This document shows positions 1-7,475 of a stretch of 7,475 nt of DNA, in pieces. Source of the stretch: Planctomycetota bacterium. GTDB lineage: Bacteria; Planctomycetota; Phycisphaerae; WQYP01. Numbering within the stretch: position 1 is the stretch's first letter; each line of letters begins with the position of its first letter. Below the pieces are notes generated by a model, which ran no database searches, was not told the origin of the DNA, and worked only from the letters and a program-made list of their open reading frames with translations. Location of the stretch: the NCBI GenBank assembly GCA_021852245.1, contig JAJZNY010000310.1, positions 1 to 7,475 on the forward strand, written 5' to 3'. The position numbers and the translations under genes were made by a program.

Positions 1-253
1 CTCTGACGACGCCGCCACGGATCCGCCGCCGGCACGGTCCGGTCCACAACCTCATCATCAACCCAGAATCGCAGCCAAAACCATGCGATCTGAAAACGCC
101 TGCGCCAAAAAGAGAGAAAAAACGCACCTCAGGCCCCGGCGACCGTCGAACCTCGGCAAAAACCGACCCAGCACGCTCGAAGGCATCGACATGCGTCAAT
201 ATCATGCCGCCACAAAACTTTACATCGCAACCGGCTCGAAGATAAATCAGTAA
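1..253 (+). CDS. Possible C-terminal tail of a gene entering from the left (frame unresolved)
   Basis: Two forward frames are open from the window edge. One runs from base 2 to a TAA at 251-253 (83 codons, ending in ATGSKINQ); the other runs from base 3 to a TAA at 243-245 (80 codons, ending in TSQPARR). Both encode Pro-, Arg- and Lys-rich low-complexity sequence with no motif I recognise. A reverse frame is also open from an ATG at 205 to the edge, so openness alone is weak evidence in this GC-rich DNA. GC bias at third positions is similar in both forward frames, although the base-3 frame is richer in G/C endings over its first 20 codons. The best reading is the disordered tail of an upstream gene on the same strand as hisD. 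It could equally be non-coding. Confidence 0.25.
   Translation, partial: SDDAATDPPPARSGPQPHHQPRIAAKTMRSENACAKKREKTHLRPRRPSNLGKNRPSTLEGIDMRQYHAATKLYIATGSKINQ
219..246 (+). promoter_or_regulatory. Candidate sigma70-type promoter upstream of hisD
   Basis: TTTACA at 219-224 matches the -35 consensus at five of six bases. It is separated by 16 bases from GATAAA at 241-246, which matches the -10 consensus at four of six. Transcription would start near 253 and give a leader of about 150 bases before hisD. Sequence match only. A weaker alternative -10, TACAAT at 365-370, has no good -35 partner. Confidence 0.3.
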
Positions 254-401
254 GAGAGGTGCTTGTTTGCTTTAACTGTGCGCAAAATCGATGCGTGCAC
301 CGATCTCTTGATCAGCAGTCCGCGCTGCGAAATGATTCTCTGCCACCATCCTTAAGTCTGCCGCTACAATACCTCCGGGATGAAAAATGGAAAGGCCCTG
401 A
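254..401 (+). other. Leader/intergenic stretch before hisD
   Basis: No convincing gene lies here. A weak imperfect stem could form between GTGCGC at 278-283 and GCGTGCAC at 293-300 (six pairs including one G-U, 11-base loop). I see no run of His codons or attenuator arrangement of the classical his-leader type, and no riboswitch I recognise. The hisD ribosome binding site closes the region: GGAAAGG at 389-395, six bases before the ATG at 402, which supports that start. Confidence 0.35.
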
Positions 402-1754
402 ATGTTTGAACTGCCCCTCATCAATCTGTCGCAACCCGCTGCTGCCGAGGAACTCGCACGACTCAATCGCAGGCTCTCCCTTGATGATGTATTGCTCGGC
501 GGGAATCAGGAAAATATTCACCGGCGTGACGCGGTGCGGGAGATTATTTCCGCCGTCAGGCATGGCGGCGATCAGGCCGTGGCAGAATTGGCGGCAAAAT
601 ATGATGATTCAACCCTGACCATCGACACAATGCGCGTCAGGCAATCCGCCATCGATGACGCGGTTCGCAATGCCGATTCAAAATTACTTGCCGCGTTGGA
701 TACCGCCATCCACAACGTGCGGCGTTTTCAGACGGCGATGCTGCCCCCGGACGCACCGGCCATTGAACCGGTCGGCGCCACACCCGGTGGGGGGGCACAA
801 TTACGAATTCAAAGCGTGCCGCTCAAAAGAGTGGGAATTTACGTTCCCGGTGGAGCCGGCGCCTACCCTTCAACGCTCATCATGACGGCGGTACCGGCGC
901 TGGTGGCGGGCGTAAAGAGTCTCTGCATCTGCTCACCGGCTCGAGGCGGGCAAGTTGCGCCGGTGGTGCTGGCGGCTGCCGGCCGGCTCGGACTGACGGA
1001 AATTTATGGAATCGGTGGGGCGCATGCGATTGCGGCGATGGCGCTCGGAACCGAACGGATTCCCCGCGTGGATAAAATCGTCGGGCCCGGAAACTGGTAC
1101 GTGCAACTGGCCAAGCGTGAGCTTTTCGGTATTGTCGATATTGACAGCTTCGCCGGGCCCAGCGAGGTGGTTGTTCTTGCGGATTCCTCCGCCGATCCGC
1201 AGGTGACGGCATCTGAACTGCTGGCGCAGGCTGAACACGCCCCCGGCAGTTGCATTCTGATTACCGCTGACGCGGATTTTGCCCGGCGTGTGCAGGCCGA
1301 TCTCAGTCGCCTGCTTGCTGAGTTGCCGCGCCGCACACAGACCGAAAAAGCCCTTGCCTTCGCGAGCGCCATCGTGGTAACGACCGATCATGCAGCGGCG
1401 GTTGATCTGGCCAACGACTTGGCGCCCGAGCACCTGCAAATTACCACACGCACGGCTCGTCGCGATGCCGCCGCCATCACCAACGCCGGGGCGATATTCA
1501 TCGGCCCATGGTCGCCGGTGGCGGCCGGTGATTACCTCGCCGGGCCTTCCCACGTACTACCGACATCCGGCACCGGGCGTTTTTTCAGTGGGCTTTCGGC
1601 CGAGAGTTTTCGCCGACGGATGTCGGTGGTGGAACTGGACGCGTCCGCTCTGGCGGCGGCGATGAATCCGCTCTGCGCCCTGGCGCGCGCGGAAGGATTT
1701 GAAGGCCACGCACGCTCGGCAGAGGTTCGTATCGGTGAGGTGAGATCACATTAG
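402..1754 (+). CDS. hisD: Histidinol dehydrogenase
   Basis: This enzyme carries out the last two oxidations of histidine synthesis in the cytoplasm, L-histidinol to L-histidinal to L-histidine, using two NAD+ and a zinc site. The 450-residue product is slightly longer than the E. coli enzyme (434) because of its N-terminus. The nucleotide-binding region includes YVPGGAGAYPSTLIMTAVPA, then GIGGAHAIAAMALGT, KIVGPGNWYVQLAKRELFG and DSFAGPSEVVVLAD. All known zinc-ligand and catalytic residues are visible: Q276 and H279 (LLAQAEHAPGS), E343 and H344 (LAPEHLQI), D377 (AAGDYLAGPSH) and H436 (GFEGHARS). Each sits exactly 17 residues after its E. coli counterpart (259, 262, 326, 327, 360, 419), so the gene looks intact and active. 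No other his gene is nearby, so the pathway must be scattered on the chromosome. A G7 run at 789-795 does not disturb the frame. lpxI starts one base after the stop. Confidence 0.97.
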   Translation: MFELPLINLSQPAAAEELARLNRRLSLDDVLLGGNQENIHRRDAVREIISAVRHGGDQAVAELAAKYDDSTLTIDTMRVRQSAIDDAVRNADSKLLAALDTAIHNVRRFQTAMLPPDAPAIEPVGATPGGGAQLRIQSVPLKRVGIYVPGGAGAYPSTLIMTAVPALVAGVKSLCICSPARGGQVAPVVLAAAGRLGLTEIYGIGGAHAIAAMALGTERIPRVDKIVGPGNWYVQLAKRELFGIVDIDSFAGPSEVVVLADSSADPQVTASELLAQAEHAPGSCILITADADFARRVQADLSRLLAELPRRTQTEKALAFASAIVVTTDHAAAVDLANDLAPEHLQITTRTARRDAAAITNAGAIFIGPWSPVAAGDYLAGPSHVLPTSGTGRFFSGLSAESFRRRMSVVELDASALAAAMNPLCALARAEGFEGHARSAEVRIGEVRSH

Positions 1755-1755
1755 T

Positions 1756-2634
1756 ATGGCGATAGAATCGGAAACAGCGGCGGCAATGCTGATCCCAGAA
1801 CCCGGCGAGCCGATTGGCCTTATCGCCGGGCAGGGAATGCTGCCGGTCTCGGTCGCCGACGGCTTGAAATCCCAAGGGCATCCCGTGATTTGTGCCGCCC
1901 TCTGGGGCCAGAGCGAAGAGGCGTTGCTCCAGCCCCGATGCGAGCGTTTCAAGCGCGTCGGTCTGTTACGCATCAATCAATGGATTCGCTGGTTCCGAAG
2001 CTGCTCCGTCAATAAGGCGGTTATGGTCGGCCGCGTGGCCAAGGCTGGTATGTACGAAAAATATCGCATGTTGCGATATATTCCCGACTGGCGGACGGCT
2101 CGTATCTGGTTCTGGCGGATTCGGCACGACAAACGCAGCGCCCGCCTGCTTTCGGCTCTCGCCGACGAATTGGCTTCAGGAGGTATCACCCTTTTGGACG
2201 CACGCCCCTACATTCCGGAGGAATTGGCCGTGGAAGGCCTGATGACGCGGACTCGGCCCGGTGCCGATATTCTGGCCGATGTCGATTTCGGCTGGCCGCT
2301 CCTTCGCGATGTCAATCGGCTGCTGATTGGCCAGAGCCTTGCGGTCAAAGATCGCGAGGTGATTGCCGTTGAGGCGATGGAGGGAACCGACGCCCTGATT
2401 CAGCGTGCCGGAGGCCTGTGCAAACGCGGAGGATGGGTGTTGCTTAAGGCCAGCAATCCCAACCAGGACATCCGCTTTGATGTCCCCACCGTGGGGCCCC
2501 AGACCATGCAAAACCTGATTCAAGCGCGGGCCGCGGCACTGGTGCTCGAATCGGGACGCACCATCATGCTTGAAAAACAACGTGTCCTGCAGATGGCCGA
2601 TGACGCCGGTATTGCGGTGCTGGGGCGGCCATAA
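1756..2634 (+). CDS. lpxI: UDP-2,3-diacylglucosamine pyrophosphatase, LpxI family
   Basis: LpxI cleaves UDP-2,3-diacylglucosamine to lipid X (2,3-diacylglucosamine 1-phosphate) and UMP, the fourth step of lipid A synthesis. It replaces the unrelated LpxH or LpxG in many bacteria. The 292 residues show the family pattern (formerly DUF1009): an N-terminal Gly-rich segment IGLIAGQGMLP (20-30), the mid-protein VMVGRVAKAGMYEK region, and a C-terminal domain with the signature DIRFDVPTVGPQTM beginning at D238. Asp residues of that signature (D238, D242) are candidates for the catalytic Asp known from Caulobacter LpxI. ATG 1756 is one base after the hisD stop, with a Shine-Dalgarno-like GAGGTGAG about 12 bases upstream inside the hisD end, so translation is probably coupled. 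An alternative ATG at 1786 (M11) would also keep the whole conserved region. Family assignment is firm; the biochemical role follows from the family. Confidence 0.93.
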   Translation: MAIESETAAAMLIPEPGEPIGLIAGQGMLPVSVADGLKSQGHPVICAALWGQSEEALLQPRCERFKRVGLLRINQWIRWFRSCSVNKAVMVGRVAKAGMYEKYRMLRYIPDWRTARIWFWRIRHDKRSARLLSALADELASGGITLLDARPYIPEELAVEGLMTRTRPGADILADVDFGWPLLRDVNRLLIGQSLAVKDREVIAVEAMEGTDALIQRAGGLCKRGGWVLLKASNPNQDIRFDVPTVGPQTMQNLIQARAAALVLESGRTIMLEKQRVLQMADDAGIAVLGRP

Positions 2635-2645
2635 TTTCATCCAAA

Positions 2646-2662
2646 TGGGTGCTTTACGCCCA
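2646..2662 (+). terminator. Small hairpin after lpxI, possible weak terminator
   Basis: TGGGTG at 2646-2651 pairs with CGCCCA at 2657-2662 (six pairs, one G-U) around the five-base loop CTTTA, 12 bases after the lpxI stop. No T-run follows, so it is not a typical intrinsic terminator. It could be an RNA-processing stem or chance. Confidence 0.25.
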
Positions 2663-2799
2663 AATCCGCTCCGCCCGGTCGGTATCCAGCCCAAAATCTC
2701 CTCACCCCCATGGCGACTGCTCATTTCTCCTTTTTCAGCCGCCCGGAATATCGCCACGAAATCTCGGGACGCCTTGGTTCTGGTGTTACGGCTCGATTT

Positions 2800-2827
2800 T
2801 TGCACATCGGTTTCCTTGACGCATAAT
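2800..2827 (+). promoter_or_regulatory. Upstream member of a tandem promoter pair for the HU-bioF unit
   Basis: TTGCAC at 2800-2805 and CATAAT at 2822-2827 are spaced by 16 bases. Each hexamer matches the sigma70 consensus well. It overlaps the stronger promoter 17 bases downstream, whose -35 lies in this one's spacer. Confidence 0.4.
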
Positions 2828-2844
2828 CACGGCCGCCACATAAT
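2816..2844 (+). promoter_or_regulatory. Main candidate promoter of the HU-bioF unit
   Basis: TTGACG at 2816-2821 (five of six) and CATAAT at 2839-2844 (five of six) are separated by exactly 17 bases, the best sigma70-like promoter in the window. Transcription would begin near 2851, leaving a leader of about 75 bases before the HU ATG. It is the only good promoter seen upstream of HU and bioF, which supports their co-transcription. Confidence 0.6.
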
Positions 2845-2925
2845 GCCGCGCTGTGGTTACAGTTTGAATTCACCGGCGCTGGGAGCCGATGCCAACGATT
2901 TCCAGGTCAGAAAAAAAGGTGAAGC

Positions 2926-3333
2926 ATGGCGACCGTAACAAAAAAAGAACTGGTGGACCGTATTGCTGGCAAGCACAAGATCAGCCGGCAGGTCGCGCGG
3001 CGAACAGTCCAGGCGTTTCTGGATGAAATCATCCGCGAATTAGAGGACGGCAACCGCCTTGAATTCCGCGACTTCGGCGTATTTGAAGCCCATTACCGGG
3101 CGTCGCGGGTTGGTCAGAATCCAGCCACGCTCGAGCGCGTCAAGGTGCCGGCCCGCCTCCGTGTGCGATTTAAGCCCGGCCGAATGCTCAAGCAGAAGCT
3201 CGCAGCCGCCGCCGACCGGTACGCAGCAAATTCGGAGCGTGAGGGCGTTTCGCCCGTCACAGATTCTCTCAATTCCTCGTCGCCTGCGCCCCCATCTGCC
3301 AACTCGGGACCTGCGTCAAACAATATTTCCTGA
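2926..3333 (+). CDS. HU/IHF-family DNA-binding protein with C-terminal tail
   Basis: This is a small histone-like dimeric protein that bends DNA and organises the nucleoid. Residues 1 to about 93 form a complete HU fold: helical dimerisation half (ATVTKKELVDRIAGK, then RRTVQAFLDEIIRELEDGNR), the signature LEFRDFGVFE, and the DNA-binding beta arm with the intercalating Pro of GQNPATLE at P66 and basic strands ending at GRMLKQKL. A tail of about 40 residues, rich in Ser, Pro, Ala and Asn and probably disordered, makes it 135 residues instead of the usual 90 to 100. The start is well supported: AAAGGTGA just before ATG 2926 follows an A7 stretch. The bioF-type gene starts three bases after its stop. 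The core resembles HU proteins of Planctomycetota. I cannot say whether it is the main nucleoid HU or an accessory paralogue. Confidence 0.93.
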   Translation: MATVTKKELVDRIAGKHKISRQVARRTVQAFLDEIIRELEDGNRLEFRDFGVFEAHYRASRVGQNPATLERVKVPARLRVRFKPGRMLKQKLAAAADRYAANSEREGVSPVTDSLNSSSPAPPSANSGPASNNIS

Positions 3334-3336
3334 TTT

Positions 3337-5722
<2,386 letters not shown>

Positions 5723-6151
5723 TCAGCCCGGTCCTCCAGCAGCCGGTGGACGCCCAATTCCCTCGTATTGTTGGTCCGAAACGTGCTCCAGCCAATCAAC
5801 CGGGCTACCATTTAATTTTTCTTGGATGGCAATATGGGTCACCGCCGTTGTTGCCGTCGCTCCGTGCCAATGCTTTTCACCCGGTGCGAACCAGACCACA
5901 TCTCCGGGCCGAATTTCTTGCCGCTCACCTCCCCATCGCTGCACCCATCCGCATCCGGCCGTGACAATCAGCGTCTGGCCCAGCGGATGGGTATGCCACG
6001 CCGTGCGTGCACCCGGTTCAAATGTCACGCACGCCATCGCCACGCGCGCCGGCTCCGGTGGTGAAAATAGCGGGTCAATCCGAACCTGCCCGGTAAACCA
6101 TTGTGCGGGCCCCCGTGCGGCAGGCTCAGAACCCGGATGCTTAATTTCCAT
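5723..6151 (-). CDS. Small single-domain cupin protein
   Basis: A 142-residue beta-barrel protein of the cupin superfamily, a metal-binding fold. Cupin motif 1 is [20 protein letters not shown], giving ligands H53 and H55 and Q59 where many cupins have Glu. Motif 2 is [17 protein letters not shown], giving H94. Gln at the third position and the opening [13 protein letters not shown] are typical of the short cupins found near carboxymuconolactone-decarboxylase-like proteins and YqhC-type regulators. Their biochemical role is mostly unknown, so no reaction is assigned. GAGGAG lies six bases before the ATG on the minus strand, supporting this start. The last dozen residues (after SDQQY) are Gly/Pro-rich and probably not part of the fold. 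It is the first gene of a probable two-gene unit with the downstream aldo/keto reductase, and it faces the AraC-type regulator across 163 bases. Confidence 0.9.
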   Translation of the reverse strand: MEIKHPGSEPAARGPAQWFTGQVRIDPLFSPPEPARVAMACVTFEPGARTAWHTHPLGQTLIVTAGCGWVQRWGGERQEIRPGDVVWFAPGEKHWHGATATTAVTHIAIQEKLNGSPVDWLEHVSDQQYEGIGRPPAAGGPG

Positions 6152-6180
6152 ACGTTACTCCTCGAAGGCAAAACTCGAAC

Positions 6181-6216
6181 CATGCCCTGCAGGCATGAAC
6201 TCTCATTTACTGCAGT
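6181..6216. promoter_or_regulatory. Paired CTGCAG palindromes, candidate regulator-binding sites
   Basis: CATGCC-CTGCA-GGCATG at 6181-6197 has six-base perfect arms and contains the 8-bp palindrome CCTGCAGG (6186-6193). A second 8-bp palindrome, ACTGCAGT, lies at 6209-6216. The CTGCAG cores are 23 bp apart centre to centre, close to two helical turns, which is the repeat distance typical of AraC-family sites. They lie between the cupin start and the AT-rich promoter core. No known binding motif is matched, so the assignment rests on position and symmetry. Confidence 0.4.
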
Positions 6217-6268
6217 TGATTCATTCTATTGCCCGAAACCGTTCTCGCTGCGCTGTTTTTCCGAATTT

Positions 6269-6278
6269 ATTGTATAAT
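6269..6278. promoter_or_regulatory. AT-rich divergent promoter core
   Basis: On the plus strand TATAAT at 6273-6278 is a perfect -10 box for the AraC-type gene, but no good -35 is found 16-18 bases upstream. On the minus strand the overlapping TACAAT (6274 back to 6269) pairs with CGGACA (6296 back to 6291) at a 16-base spacing and could serve the cupin-reductase unit. Weak -35 elements would fit activator-dependent promoters. Initiation on the plus strand would be near 6285, about 30 bases before the 6315 start. Confidence 0.45.
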
Positions 6279-6314
6279 TCTCCAAATGCGTGTCCGACTG
6301 GCGGGGTACCGTGA

Positions 6315-7316
6315 ATGGGCGAGGCGATATCCACTGCGACTTTTGGAACTGAAAACATCCCGGGCGGGTATCCTCCAGGGCCCAGCGGTGTGCAGCGCAT
6401 GGTCGTTGCGAGGCGCGAGCTGGCATCTCTCATCGGCCGCGCACTCCCGGCGGATGGATCGCGCCAATTACAGCCGGGACTCTTCATCCATCGCCGGAGC
6501 CGCGCCGGTGGCCCGGTGCATTCCTTCGCCGACCCGGCCCTATGCGTGATCGTCCAGGGCAGCAAGTTAGTCCTCGTCGGTGATCGGCGCCTGCAATACG
6601 ACGACGAACATTATCTCATCACTACGGCAAACTTGCCCTTGACCGGGCAGATACTTGACGCGTCCGAGGCCAAGCCTTACCTCGCATTGCGCCTCCTGCT
6701 GACCCCGGCAATGGTGACGTCCGTCGTGCTTGATACCGGCCTTCGACTGGCGACCGTTCCGACAACCTCCCGAATCGCCTCGGCCGCCGACACCAGCAGG
6801 CTTGACGCCGACCTTATCGATGCGTTGCTTCGGCTGGTGCGGCTTGCGGGCGAGCCGAGCCGGTACCCTGCGTTAGCGCCCCTGGTCGTGCGAGAAATTG
6901 TTTACCGCTTGCTCACCGGCCGTGAAAGTGTCCGAATGCTGCACCTCGCCCGAGTGGGTGGCCGCGCCAGCCAGATCGACCGCGCAATCCAGTTCATCCG
7001 CCGTAACTATGCGCGCCGCTTTACGGTCACGGAGTTGGCGGGGGAAGTGCACATGGGTAACTCGAGCTTTTACGCCCATTTCAGGGCCGTCACTGGGCTG
7101 AGCCCCTTGCAGTTCCAAAAGCAACTCCGCCTCCAAGCGGCGCGCCAACTGCTGATTGATGGAACCTGCGATGCCACCACCGCTGCCTATCGCGTGGGGT
7201 ATCAGGACGCCTCACAATTTAACCGGGAATACAAACGTCGGTTCGGCCGCCCACCGATCCGCGACGTCAGCTACGCACGCGAAATGACGCAGGAACTCCG
7301 TCAGATTGACTGGTAG
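6315..7316 (+). CDS. AraC-family transcriptional regulator with AraC_N domain (YqhC-like)
   Basis: A DNA-binding regulator with an N-terminal effector-sensing AraC_N domain and a C-terminal AraC double helix-turn-helix. The sensing half shows LCVIVQGSK (76-84), the GDRRLQYDDEHYL stretch and PYLALRLLL (from P121), which is the pattern of E. coli YqhC. The DNA-binding half starts near R217, with FTVTELAGEVHMGNSSFYAH, FRAVTGLSPLQFQKQLRLQ and the second HTH AAYRVGYQDASQFNREYKRRFG. YqhC activates an alcohol dehydrogenase and an aldo/keto reductase gene in response to glyoxal-type aldehydes, and here too a reductase is divergent from the regulator, so control of the cupin-reductase pair is a fair inference. 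ATG 6315 is the earliest possible start, because an in-frame TGA lies at 6312-6314; GGCGGGG is seven bases upstream. ATG 6399 (residue 29) is an alternative: family similarity starts just after it, but it has no clear ribosome binding site. Confidence 0.92.
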   Translation: MGEAISTATFGTENIPGGYPPGPSGVQRMVVARRELASLIGRALPADGSRQLQPGLFIHRRSRAGGPVHSFADPALCVIVQGSKLVLVGDRRLQYDDEHYLITTANLPLTGQILDASEAKPYLALRLLLTPAMVTSVVLDTGLRLATVPTTSRIASAADTSRLDADLIDALLRLVRLAGEPSRYPALAPLVVREIVYRLLTGRESVRMLHLARVGGRASQIDRAIQFIRRNYARRFTVTELAGEVHMGNSSFYAHFRAVTGLSPLQFQKQLRLQAARQLLIDGTCDATTAAYRVGYQDASQFNREYKRRFGRPPIRDVSYAREMTQELRQIDW

Positions 7317-7319
7317 CAT

Positions 7320-7352
7320 TGGACCTGACGCTGTATTAATATTTCCGGTCCA
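7320..7352. terminator. Weak inverted repeat between convergent gene ends
   Basis: TGGACC at 7320-7325 is complementary to GGTCCA at 7347-7352, with a 21-base AT-rich loop containing TATTAATA. It sits between the AraC-type stop (7314-7316) and overlaps the end of the ComM-type gene. There is no T-run, so a terminator role is only possible. Confidence 0.2.
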
Positions 7353-7475
7353 GCAGCCGATAGCCGATAGCCTCGCTGAGATGCACTGCCGAGATATTCT
7401 CCGCTCCGGCCAAATCCGCAATAGTTCGCGAAAGCCGCCGAACCTTATCAAACGCCCGGGCGCTTAATCCAAGCT
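7336..7475 (-). CDS. ComM/YifB-family Mg-chelatase-like AAA protein, C-terminal fragment
   Basis: Only the last 45 codons are in the window; the gene continues past the right edge. Reading the minus strand from 7473 gives [20 protein letters not shown] and ends in [14 protein letters not shown] before a TAA at 7338-7336. This is the conserved C-terminal helical lid of the YifB/ComM family: SARA-D---R-ARTIADL, then an H--EAI-YR-LDR ending. ComM is a hexameric AAA+ helicase that promotes branch migration during natural transformation in Vibrio and Haemophilus; the family is very widespread, including in non-competent bacteria. The ATPase and Lon-like parts cannot be checked here. It converges on the AraC-type regulator, with 19 bases between stop codons. 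The end is very similar to known family ends, so I am fairly sure despite the short length. Confidence 0.85.
   Translation of the reverse strand, partial: LGLSARAFDKVRRLSRTIADLAGAENISAVHLSEAIGYRLLDRKY

Noticed and set aside
254..401. His-operon-type attenuator before hisD
   Set aside because: No short leader peptide with consecutive His codons and no terminator/antiterminator pair are visible.
259..618. Forward open frame overlapping the start of hisD
   Set aside because: It overlaps hisD in another frame, has no good ribosome binding site and no recognisable domain.
933..1553. Long reverse-strand open frame (206 codons) opposite hisD
   Set aside because: It lies fully antisense to a gene with all catalytic residues conserved, has no recognisable domain and is the usual by-product of GC-rich codon use.
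2176..2805. Reverse-strand open frame (209 codons) opposite lpxI that extends into the spacer
   Set aside because: Most of it is antisense to lpxI, and its unique N-terminal part shows no family pattern or ribosome binding site that I can defend.
2853..2880. Possible BirA-type biotin operator in the HU leader (GGTTACAG)
   Set aside because: Only a half-site resemblance; no matching inverted GGTTTACAA-type half at the required distance.

Overview
This window looks like ordinary chromosomal DNA from a GC-rich, LPS-bearing Gram-negative bacterium. A lipid A gene (lpxI) implies an outer membrane. The HU-family protein, with its N-terminal ATVTKKELVDRI and central GNRLEFRDFGVFE, resembles the HU proteins I associate with Planctomycetota (Phycisphaerae-like lineages). 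That lineage is an inference from remembered family patterns, not a search result. I see no rRNA, tRNA, insertion sequence, CRISPR array, integrase or attachment site.

Layout: positions 1-253 may hold the low-complexity C-terminal tail of a gene entering from the left, but the frame cannot be resolved. A candidate promoter precedes hisD (402-1754, +), which is followed after one base by lpxI (1756-2634, +). A 291-base gap carries a small hairpin and two overlapping sigma70-type promoters. These drive an HU-family gene (2926-3333, +) and, three bases later, a bioF-type gene (3337-4555, +). bioF is broken by a one-base excess in an A6 run at 3626-3631. Next come three genes forming an aldehyde-stress-like module: an aldo/keto reductase (4583-5566, -) and a small cupin (5723-6151, -), divergent from an AraC_N/YqhC-type regulator (6315-7316, +). 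The right edge holds the last 45 codons of a ComM/YifB-type Mg-chelatase-like AAA protein (7336-7475, -).

How the genes relate: hisD (end of histidine synthesis), lpxI (lipid A), HU (nucleoid) and bioF (biotin) are housekeeping genes arranged in two short, tightly spaced transcription units rather than pathway operons. The right half reads as a locally regulated cassette. The AraC-type regulator probably controls the divergent cupin-reductase pair through the 163-base intergenic region, which holds two CTGCAG-centred palindromes 23 bp apart and an AT-rich core with back-to-back -10 boxes. This matches E. coli YqhC, which activates yqhD and dkgA in response to reactive aldehydes, but the inducer here is unknown.

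I found no clearly new system. The points most worth a second look are the frameshifted bioF, the operator-like palindromes of the AraC/cupin/reductase locus, and the HU-bioF linkage behind tandem promoters.
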